Below are positions 8,823 to 15,843 of a DNA stretch of 35,512 nucleotides, in pieces. Within the stretch, counting starts at the first letter, position 1; each line of letters starts with the position of its first letter. A model generated the notes under the pieces. The model was not told the DNA's origin, searched no databases, and worked only from the letters and a program-made list of their open reading frames with translations. A program made the translations under genes and the position numbers. The DNA is taken from assembly GCF_022179305.1 (NCBI RefSeq), contig NZ_BPQP01000024.1:1-35512 (forward strand), read 5' to 3'. Source of the stretch: Methylobacterium iners (lineage in GTDB: Bacteria; Pseudomonadota; Alphaproteobacteria; Rhizobiales; Beijerinckiaceae).

Positions 8823-10720
8823 GGTGGCCCCTGCTCACCAGCTTGATCGAGCAGGAGGACGACGTCATCGCGGTTCGCCAGCGCGCTCGCAGCCTCGGCG
8901 AGCGTCTCGGGTTCGGGCTGCAGGACCAGACCCGGATCGCCACGGCGGTCTCGGAGATCGCCCGCAACGCCTTCGGCTACGCCGGTGGCGGCAAGGTCGA
9001 GTACGGCGTGGACGACGGCAAGGAAGGACAATCCCTTGCCGTAAAGATCAGCGACGCGGGTCCGGGCATCCCCGAGTTGGACGCCGTCCTGGAGGGCCGC
9101 TACCGGTCGACCACCGGCCTCGGCATGGGCATCACGGGTTCGCGTCGCCTCATGGACCGGTTCGAGATCGCCTCGACCGTCGGACGGGGCACCGTCGTCA
9201 CCTTCGGCAAGCTTCTGCCTAAGGGAAGCAAGACCTTCACCGGGGCCGACCTCGCCGCGATGGCCGACGCGCTGGCTCGGACCCGCCTCGCAGACCCGAA
9301 CGCGGCGATGCGCGAGCAGAACCGCGAGCTGCTCCGGAGCCTGGCCGAGCTCGCCGAGCGTGAGGAGGAGGCTCACCGCCTGAACGCCGAACTCGCGGAG
9401 ACAAACAGGGGCGTGGTGGCCCTTTACGCCGAGTTGGAGGCTCAGGCGGTCCAGCTCCGCGAGGCGGGTGCCAACCTGGAAAGCCAGGTTGCTGCCCGGA
9501 CCGCGGAGCTTGCGCAAGCCAACGAGCGGCTTCGGGCCGAGGCCATCGAACGCGAGCGCATGGAGAACGACCTGCGTCAGTCTCAGAAGATGGAGGCGGT
9601 CGGGCAATTGACGGGCGGCATCGCGCACGATTTCAACAACCTGCTCACCGGCATCGTCGGATCCCTCGACCTGCTGCAATCGCGCATGGCCAAGGGCCGT
9701 AAGGAGAACCTCGGCCGCTATGTCGAGACGGCGATGGCATCGGCCAACCGGGCGGCCGCGCTCACGCACCGCCTCCTCGCCTTTGCGCGACGGCAACCGC
9801 TGGACCCGAAGCCGACCGATGCCAACGCACTCATCCTCGGCATGTCGGACCTGCTTCGGCGGACAATCAGCGAGGCCATCGCCCTACGGACCGAGACCGA
9901 GCACGACCTGTGGCCGACCCTGTGCGACCCGCATCAGCTTGAGAACGCGATCCTCAACCTCGCCATCAACGCGCGCGACGCGATGCCCAGCGGGGGCTCG
10001 CTTACCATCCGAACCCGCAACGGCCGCCTTTCGGAGACGACCGCGGAGCCAAAGCCGGGCGAGATGCCGGACGAATATGTGTGCATCAGCGTGACGGACA
10101 CCGGGACGGGCATGCCGCCGGACGTCATCGCCCGGGCGTTCGATCCGTTCTTCACCACGAAACCCCTTGGCCAAGGGACAGGTCTCGGCCTTTCGATGAT
10201 CTATGGGTTCGCCAAGCAGTCCGAGGGGCATGCGCGCATCGAGAGCGAGGTCGGCGTCGGCACCACCATCGGCATCTACCTTCCCCGGCATCATGGTGCC
10301 GGGGCCGAGGAGGCGGCGTTGCTGGAAGTGCACGAGATGCAGCGCGGCGATGGCGAGACCGTGCTGGTGGTGGAGGACGAGCAGGTGGTCCGCGACCTTG
10401 TCGTCGAGGTCTTGCACGACCTGGGGTACCGGACGCTCCAGGCCGTGGACGGACCCGGGGGACTGCGGTTGCTCCAGACCTCCGCGAAGGTTGACCTCCT
10501 CGTCACCGACGTCGGCTTGCCGGGATTGAACGGCCGCCAACTCGCCGATCAGGCCAGGGAGACCCGCCCCGACCTGAAGGTTCTCTTCATCACCGGCTAT
10601 GCCGAGGGCGCGGTGACCCCGACGGGATTCCTCGATGCCGGGATGGCGATGATCACCAAGCCTTTTGCGGTGGAGACGTTGGCGACCCGCGTCAGCGCAA
10701 TGATCGGTGAGGAGGGATAA
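8819..10720 (+). CDS. RsbT-like domain fused to hybrid histidine kinase with receiver
   Basis: This is a 633-residue fusion. Residues 1 to about 135 form an RsbT-like GHKL domain (EIARNAFGYAGGGKVEY, DAGPGIPE, TTGLGMGITGSRRL). About 150-255 is a long coiled coil. Then comes a HisKA domain with His270 in GGIAHDFNNLL, and a second, histidine-kinase-type ATPase domain (NAILNLAINARDAMPSGG, DTGTGMPPD, GTGLGLSM). The C-terminus is a receiver whose predicted phosphoacceptor is Asp564 (VTDVGLPG), with FITGYAE and KPF near the end. The start is GTG at 8819, overlapping the previous stop (GTGA) and preceded by GGGGAG. The frame is open further upstream only as antisense-free overlap with the phosphatase gene. 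The layout suggests the stressosome switch is wired directly to a phosphorelay. The final output partner is not in this window. Confidence 0.88.
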   Translation: MRWPLLTSLIEQEDDVIAVRQRARSLGERLGFGLQDQTRIATAVSEIARNAFGYAGGGKVEYGVDDGKEGQSLAVKISDAGPGIPELDAVLEGRYRSTTGLGMGITGSRRLMDRFEIASTVGRGTVVTFGKLLPKGSKTFTGADLAAMADALARTRLADPNAAMREQNRELLRSLAELAEREEEAHRLNAELAETNRGVVALYAELEAQAVQLREAGANLESQVAARTAELAQANERLRAEAIERERMENDLRQSQKMEAVGQLTGGIAHDFNNLLTGIVGSLDLLQSRMAKGRKENLGRYVETAMASANRAAALTHRLLAFARRQPLDPKPTDANALILGMSDLLRRTISEAIALRTETEHDLWPTLCDPHQLENAILNLAINARDAMPSGGSLTIRTRNGRLSETTAEPKPGEMPDEYVCISVTDTGTGMPPDVIARAFDPFFTTKPLGQGTGLGLSMIYGFAKQSEGHARIESEVGVGTTIGIYLPRHHGAGAEEAALLEVHEMQRGDGETVLVVEDEQVVRDLVVEVLHDLGYRTLQAVDGPGGLRLLQTSAKVDLLVTDVGLPGLNGRQLADQARETRPDLKVLFITGYAEGAVTPTGFLDAGMAMITKPFAVETLATRVSAMIGEEG

Positions 10721-10769
10721 CGGACATAGGGCGACACAAGAGATATGCCTTGGCGTCGCTGACGAGCGC

Positions 10770-10787
10770 GACCCGGATACCCGGGTC
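10770..10787. terminator. Short hairpin between convergent genes
   Basis: A perfect 7-bp inverted repeat, gacccgg/ccgggtc with a 4-base loop, lies between the end of the hybrid kinase and the end of the small minus-strand gene. There is no T-run on either side, so a role as transcription terminator is only possible. Confidence 0.3.
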
Positions 10788-10852
10788 ATGCCCAAGACCC
10801 TGACGGTGGTAGTGTGAGGACAGGATACAGAACCTCTGCCCGTGCTGTGTAG

Positions 10853-11101
10853 CTACTTGGACAGGTCGGTTGCCGGGAAGTGGTCGACGAACCGCAACCC
10901 CTCCCATAGATCGACGGCGTGACCATCCACGAGAGCCTTGGCCTTCTTGCAAGCCTCGTCATCGTCGGTTGCTCTAATCTGGACCATCGACGCGACGACG
11001 CCCTGGTCCCCGATCAGTGCGACGCGGTACGTTCGTTCGCCGCTCTCGGTTGATGCGGTCACACCAGCCGACTCCCGGGCCGTTAACTTCCAGAACTTCA
11101 T
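10853..11101 (-). CDS. Small conserved-looking hypothetical protein
   Basis: This encodes 82 residues. The region from YRVALIGDQG to VDGHAVDLWEGLRFV resembles small proteins seen in Methylobacterium, where an alternating strand-helix-strand pattern precedes a GHAVDLW-like motif. I know no function for them. It has no signal peptide or membrane segment. An ATG at 11101 opens the frame; the ribosome binding site is weak. It converges on the stressosome operon and is not part of it. Confidence 0.55.
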   Translation of the reverse strand: MKFWKLTARESAGVTASTESGERTYRVALIGDQGVVASMVQIRATDDDEACKKAKALVDGHAVDLWEGLRFVDHFPATDLSK

Positions 11102-11700
11102 GGCCTAGCTACATAAATCCGGTTCATCACCCTGGAAATATGGGGTTTGTCGCCGTCAACAGCGGAAGGCCAGGTGTCGCGCCTAAGCACGGCGGACCTC
11201 ATCCTCGGACCGAAGCCGCAGGTCGGACGCTCAACGTGCAGGCAAGTCAATCGCGAACGTAGCTGCGGATGGGCTCACAGGCCGCGGCGTAGCCGAATCT
11301 GGGGCGCGCCTCGCGCAACAGTGCGCTCTGACAGAGAACCGAACGGCGTGCCCTGACAATCCGGGCCCTCAAGGCTCGGACGTCCCCCCGCTGCGACAAG
11401 CCTGCTCGACCTCTCTGCAAAGACGAGAGAAGCCAACGAACCTAAGAGCACCCGCGGCGGAGACCATGATGTGGGACTCATATGCTAGGATGCTGCCGTC
11501 ATCCGATGCAGGGACGAACCTTTCCTGAAGCTCCTCTGCCAGGAGTTCGAGTAAGTCGTGCGACCCGCAGACCGCCGTCGTCCCTCATGAGGCGATGACA
11601 GGCAACTTGTGCCCGATACGCAGGTTGATCAGGAGGCCAGGCACGGTGCGTCCGCACATCGAGCGCGAGCCGGAGGCTCAATCGACCACGGGAACGACGT
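11102..11700. other. Intergenic region without a recognised gene
   Basis: About 600 bases separate the small minus-strand gene from the next kinase. Open frames here look like shadows or random frames: they have arginine-rich composition, no ribosome binding sites and no motifs. I recognise no RNA gene. Confidence 0.4.
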
Positions 11701-12741
11701 ATGGAGGGCATGTTCTCGGCCGACGGCGATCCTGAAGCAGTCGGCTCTGGGAACCCACGCCCAACGCCCGTCATGGATCTGAGCATCCTGCAGGCGGCCA
11801 TGGAGGCTACGAACGAGGCCATCCTCATCACCTCAGCCGAACTCGATGAGCCTGGCCCGTGCATCGAGTACGCCAATCCTGCCTTTACCCGCATGACTGG
11901 GTACGAGGTGGAGGAGGTAGTGGGCCGGTCTCCCCGTTTTCTGCAAGGCCCCAAGACAGACCGCGAGGTTCTTGACCGTATCCGGGTTGCCTTGGTCGCC
12001 GGAGAACCTTTTCAGGGCGAGGCCATCAACTATCGGAAGGACGGCTCGACCTACTTCGTCGAGTGGCTCATCACTCCCATTCGCAGTGACGACGGTCAGA
12101 TCTCCCACTGGGTCTCGGCCCAGCGCGACATCACCGAGCGACATGCCGCTGAAGACCGCCAGGCCTTGATGGTTCGCGAACTGCACCATCGGGTGAAGAA
12201 CACGCTCGCCACGGTCCAGGCCGTCCTGAACGCCACTGTCAGGTCATCGACGAGCATCCCGGACTTCGCCCGAATCCTCACGGGGCGCGTTACCTCGCTG
12301 GCAAAGACGCACGCCTTGATCACCGAGGACGTGGATCAGGCGGTTCTGTTTCGGCAACTGATCGAGGCGGAGCTCCTCGTCTACGAGAACGGACGAGGCC
12401 GGCTGTCTCTGGAAGGTCCGCCGGTCGTGCTGCCGTCGGCCCTGGCGGTGCCTATCGGGATGGCCTTGCACGAGTTGACGATCAACGCGCTCAAGCATGG
12501 CGCATTAGCCCACACGGACGGTCGTATCGTGGTTACATGGTCCCTTGAGGAGGACGCAGGTGGGAAGCGGCTGCACTGGGTCTGGAACGAGCACGATGGG
12601 CCTCCCGTGGCGCTGCCAACCCAGGAGGGCTTCGGATGGCGTGTCCTCAACCGCGTGCTGACCGCCCAGGTCGAGGCACAGGTGGACATCGCCTACGACC
12701 CGGATGGGCTGCGGGTGACGGTCGACGTGCCGCTTCGGTAA
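11701..12741 (+). CDS. HWE histidine kinase with LOV-like PAS domain lacking the photoactive Cys
   Basis: This is a soluble kinase of 346 residues. Residues about 25-145 form a PAS domain that closely resembles LOV domains (MTGYEVEEVVGR, RFLQGPKTDREVLDRIR, NYRKDGS, and a QRDITER exit). The LOV motif NCRFLQG here reads SPRFLQG (residues 77-83), so the cysteine that forms the flavin adduct is Pro78. The kinase core has phosphoacceptor His163 (ELHHRVKNTL), N box HELTINALKHG and the WNEHDGPP motif of the HWE family. The ATG at 11701 is used; ATGs at codons 5 and 25 are alternatives. It may still bind flavin or another ligand, or respond to redox state, but classic LOV photochemistry is not expected. 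Confidence 0.88.
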   Translation: MEGMFSADGDPEAVGSGNPRPTPVMDLSILQAAMEATNEAILITSAELDEPGPCIEYANPAFTRMTGYEVEEVVGRSPRFLQGPKTDREVLDRIRVALVAGEPFQGEAINYRKDGSTYFVEWLITPIRSDDGQISHWVSAQRDITERHAAEDRQALMVRELHHRVKNTLATVQAVLNATVRSSTSIPDFARILTGRVTSLAKTHALITEDVDQAVLFRQLIEAELLVYENGRGRLSLEGPPVVLPSALAVPIGMALHELTINALKHGALAHTDGRIVVTWSLEEDAGGKRLHWVWNEHDGPPVALPTQEGFGWRVLNRVLTAQVEAQVDIAYDPDGLRVTVDVPLR

Positions 12742-12840
12742 CTTCGCGAAGCACAGGCTCTTCCCCTGGTTTCACGTACGAAACGAGACACTATCCGCCC
12801 GAACCTTTGTTGCTGCGGCTCCCCGTGGCATGACCATATA

Positions 12841-13089
12841 ATGGACACGAAGCGTACCCACCCTTTCAACGTCGACGTGAGGCGCTGCCGTTTCCAGCGC
12901 GAGACGTTCATCTGGTCGATCAGCGAGCGTCGCGGAGTAAGGCACCGCTCTCCCCGCGCATACGCGACCTTTGAGGAAGCGCGCCTGGCTATGCAGCAGG
13001 CTCTGCACCGCCACATCGCAGACTGGCAGGCGACCCAAGCAGCACTTTCAAGCGTGTCTTCGTTGTCCCTCACCCTAAGCTGCTCATGA
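12841..13089 (+). CDS. Small hypothetical protein
   Basis: This encodes 82 residues with a plausible fold: two basic strands (FNVDVRRC, FIWSISERRGVRHRSP) followed by an amphipathic helix (YATFEEARLAMQQALHRHIADWQ). Similar short proteins with a YATFEEAR-like helix occur in related genomes as hypotheticals; I know no function. The start ATG at 12841 has no clear ribosome binding site. It lies about 100 bases after the LOV-like kinase on the same strand. Confidence 0.5.
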   Translation: MDTKRTHPFNVDVRRCRFQRETFIWSISERRGVRHRSPRAYATFEEARLAMQQALHRHIADWQATQAALSSVSSLSLTLSCS

Positions 13090-13269
13090 CTTCCAAGCGA
13101 CAAGCCAGCGCTGCGGCAGAACCAACATTTGGTTCGGCAGGCCAAGCGCTAGGAGATGGGCGCGCAAATTCGCACCGTTTACGCATGCGCAATGCAATTG
13201 CGAGCTATCATATGTTGGTGGGATCTGGCAGTGTCGAACGGCGCGGAAGGGCGCCCTTCGGAGCTTGCC

Positions 13270-13449
13270 GTGTCAGAGACTATGCGCCCTGTGGTGCTGT
13301 CCGTGCGTTCGTTTACGGGCATTGAGCCCATCGATGGCGGCGATACGGTCGTCGTTCGGTTTCAGGCACCAGACGGCTGGGAAGTCGCTCTCCTCGTCCC
13401 GAAGGAGACCTTCGCCGAGTTTCGTCGTCTGCTTGATGCAGATCCTTAG
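13270..13449 (+). CDS. Small hypothetical protein
   Basis: The convincing part is 59 residues: VSETMRPVVLSVRSFTG, DTVVVRFQAPDGWEVALLVPK, then a short helix ending LLDADP. This reads as a small beta-rich domain. The GTG at 13270 has GGAG at a suitable distance upstream and is preferred. The frame is open back to 13156, but that extension looks non-coding. The function is unknown. Confidence 0.45.
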   Translation: MSETMRPVVLSVRSFTGIEPIDGGDTVVVRFQAPDGWEVALLVPKETFAEFRRLLDADP

Positions 13450-13742
13450 CGCCTAGTCGGACGGATGTTTGCTCCCGCGCAGCTCACGTCGCCCTGGGCT
13501 TCTTGAACTAGCAGGGTGAGCCAACCTGCACCTGCGGCAAATGAATTGGCGATTACATCGTTCGCACATAAGCCGCGATGGCACCCGTCAATTCGACACA
13601 TGGTTGAATCGTTTGTTGATCGCCACCCAGGTTAATTGCTCGGTAGAAATCCGATCATATGATGGGTTTGTCGCGGTCCTACCTTTGGCGTTCCGCGCTT
13701 GCGAGACCTGTGTGCTCCCGCCTTTGATGCGTGGAGAGCCCT

Positions 13743-13982
13743 GTGCCTCGCTACTTCTTCGACGTTCATGACGGGCGTATCCAACGCGACGACGAAGGTA
13801 CAGTCTGTACTGACCTGCAAGCCGCCGCTACAGCGGCCAAGCGCCTGCTGCCCGAGATTACTCTGAACGAGCTGCCAAGGGGTGGAGAGCGTCAGAGTTA
13901 CACGGTGTTGGTCACGGACGAGGAAGGCCAACCTGTCTACTCAGCGGCTCTGAGCTTCGTCGGTATGTGGCTGATCCGGTAG
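13743..13982 (+). CDS. DUF6894 family protein
   Basis: This is a 79-residue protein beginning PRYFFDVHDG and continuing DDEGTVCTDL. That is the signature of the DUF6894 family, small proteins of unknown function abundant in Rhizobiales. It ends with the typical LSFVGMWL motif. The GTG at 13743 is preferred: GGAG precedes it and the product then starts at the family's normal N-terminus. An ATG at 13731 would add four residues. A paralogue is encoded at 18996-19256 on the other strand. Confidence 0.78.
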   Translation: MPRYFFDVHDGRIQRDDEGTVCTDLQAAATAAKRLLPEITLNELPRGGERQSYTVLVTDEEGQPVYSAALSFVGMWLIR

Positions 13983-13986
13983 CCGT

Positions 13987-14451
13987 TTACTTCGAAGCGG
14001 CGACAACCCTCGCCTTCGTGGCCCGCTTCAGGTTGCCATCGAATTCAGCTTCGTCCTCGCTCGCCCCCGCATCGCGTGCGGCTTGGATGAAGCGACGCTT
14101 CTGTTCCTCAGGTGTCAGCTTCTCGGCGCTGAGCTTGGGCGATTTGGGCTTAGAACTCGGCGTCAGTCCATTCGCCCTCTTAGCCTCCGTGTGCCGGCTG
14201 AAGGATTCACCTGCCGGTTCGTCGTTCTGCACTTTCACCAGTGCTTGATCGGCAGCTGAGGAACGCGGATGCGCAGACGCGGCCTCATCAGCCGCACTGC
14301 TCTGGAGTTTGCGGCTGCGCTCGGCCCTGAGTTCCCGTTCGGCCGTCAGCCAGAACTCAATCTCGAACACCTCGGGTCTGTGATTGCGCTCCCAGAGCTC
14401 GTAGGCGCGTCCCCGGATCTGATCGAGCGGGCTCTCAGCGGGCGGAGACAT
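13987..14451 (-). CDS. DUF2934 domain protein
   Basis: This encodes 154 residues. The N-terminus (DQIRGRAYELWERNHRPE, then EFWLTAERELRAE) is the DUF2934 motif, a short helical domain of unknown function common in alphaproteobacteria. The rest is low-complexity and charged: an Ala/Ser-rich linker, a Lys/Pro stretch near residue 100, and a C-terminal helix (LTPEEQKRRFIQAARDAGASEDEAEFD). It has no signal peptide. The gene end is 4 bases from the end of the convergent DUF6894 gene. Confidence 0.75.
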   Translation of the reverse strand: MSPPAESPLDQIRGRAYELWERNHRPEVFEIEFWLTAERELRAERSRKLQSSAADEAASAHPRSSAADQALVKVQNDEPAGESFSRHTEAKRANGLTPSSKPKSPKLSAEKLTPEEQKRRFIQAARDAGASEDEAEFDGNLKRATKARVVAASK

Positions 14452-14568
14452 GGATCAGGTCTTCCTACGAACCAGGGCGAAGGATGGTGTGGATCCTGTT
14501 CGATACGCGCGTACAGCGGTTGAACCAAGCCTAACCGCGGCTCTTGTCTCTAATCTGGAGGCATGATG

Positions 14569-14748
14569 GTGAAGCTGCTTTCTGCCCTACACTCAGCGCT
14601 GCTCTGCAGGCTCGCCAAACGTGAAGTCGCGTTAGCTGATCAGGCGGATGCGGCTGGCTATCCAATCCGCGCGCTCCTGTTGCTCGACCGTGCCGATGCC
14701 CGGCTGAATAAGGCTTGCAGTTGCGAATGGCCACCAGGCAGCAGATGA
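14569..14748 (+). CDS. Possible small protein
   Basis: A 59-residue frame starts at GTG 14569, seven bases after a strong GGAGG. Two ATGs at 14563 and 14566 are also in frame but too close to that site. The product has a hydrophobic N-terminus (LLSALHSALLCRLAK) and an Ala/Asp-rich helix. It resembles no family I know, so only the ribosome binding site and the open frame support it. Confidence 0.35.
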   Translation: MKLLSALHSALLCRLAKREVALADQADAAGYPIRALLLLDRADARLNKACSCEWPPGSR

Positions 14749-14819
14749 GATTGTATTGAGCCCGAAAGTACTGGCTCCATAAAACCTGCGAAACAAACGG
14801 CCTGAGGGAAAGTCGCCAC

Positions 14820-15821
14820 GTGAAGCCAGAGCCCTCTATGCCGGCGGTGTGGACTCCCGACCACCTGCGCCTTGCCATCGACGCAGCTGGAATTGCCTTG
14901 TGGTCCTGGAACGTCGACGACGACACGTTCACGATGGACAAGCGAGGGCACGAGCTGTGGGATCTGCCAATGAGTCCCCACGTCACCTTCGAGGATCTGT
15001 CCTCGCGCATCCACCCTGCCGACCGCGATCGGGTCAGGGCTGCCTTCTCGGCGACGCGTGCCATCCTCGGCCCCTATGAGACCGACTTCCGCATCATGCA
15101 CGGCTCGGATGTCCGGTGGGTTTCAGCGCGGGGTCAGGGTGACGACCAGGGGATTGTCGGGGCGGTGATGTTCGGCATCTTCCTCGATGCCACCGGCCGC
15201 AAGCAGGCCGAGGAAGGCCATGAGCTCCTGGCGGGCGAGATGAGCCACCGCGTTAAGAACCTGCTGGCTATCGCCACCGCCCTGACGGCTATCACCTCGC
15301 GCTCGACCTCGACCACGGAGGACATGGCGCGCGAGCTCACGCAACGGCTTACTGCCCTGGGCCGGGCTCACGATCTCGTCCGCCCCCTTCCGGGCAGTCA
15401 AGGGAAAGCTGCCCTTCTCGGAGACCTGCTCTCGATCCTGCTCGCGCCCTACGACGACAGGGGTGCCTTCAGCGGGCGCATACGTGTCTCCGTCCCGAGA
15501 ATGGGCGCCGGCGAGGCAGCCGCGACGACCCTGGCTCTCGTCGTGCACGAACTGGCGACGAACTCCCTCAAGTACGGCGCGCTCTCGGTGCCCACGGGCA
15601 CGCTCGACGTATCATCGCCCGCAAACGAGGACGCGGTCGTGCTGACCTGGACGGAACGGGGCGGCCCTCCTGTCACCGCCCCGACCGGCCCTGGTGGATA
15701 TGGGAGCAGGCTGCTCAAGCGCGCGATGACCCAGCAGCTGGACGGGTCCATCGAGCGGGAGTGGGACAAGGCCGGCGTCGTAGTCACTCTGCAGATGAAC
15801 AAGGCCTACCTCGTGTCATGA
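14820..15821 (+). CDS. PAS-HWE histidine kinase
   Basis: This is a soluble kinase of 333 residues. An N-terminal PAS domain of the PAS_3 type (about 15-125: LRLAIDAAGIALWSWNVDDD, RIHPADRDRVRAAF, ETDFRIMHGSDVRWV) precedes an HWE kinase core. The phosphoacceptor is His143 in EMSHRVKNLLAI, the N box is HELATNSLKYG, and WTERGGPPV and GYGSRLL complete the ATP site. GTG at 14820 is the first start; an ATG at 14838 is a possible alternative. The gene converges with the Cache-domain kinase, with 22 bases between their ends. Confidence 0.87.
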   Translation: MKPEPSMPAVWTPDHLRLAIDAAGIALWSWNVDDDTFTMDKRGHELWDLPMSPHVTFEDLSSRIHPADRDRVRAAFSATRAILGPYETDFRIMHGSDVRWVSARGQGDDQGIVGAVMFGIFLDATGRKQAEEGHELLAGEMSHRVKNLLAIATALTAITSRSTSTTEDMARELTQRLTALGRAHDLVRPLPGSQGKAALLGDLLSILLAPYDDRGAFSGRIRVSVPRMGAGEAAATTLALVVHELATNSLKYGALSVPTGTLDVSSPANEDAVVLTWTERGGPPVTAPTGPGGYGSRLLKRAMTQQLDGSIEREWDKAGVVVTLQMNKAYLVS

Positions 15822-15843
15822 CGGCGTGCACGAATCCGCAGCT

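Noticed and set aside
13541-13771. 76-codon plus-strand frame before the DUF6894 gene
   Set aside because: It has no ribosome binding site or recognisable content, and it overlaps the better supported DUF6894 start.
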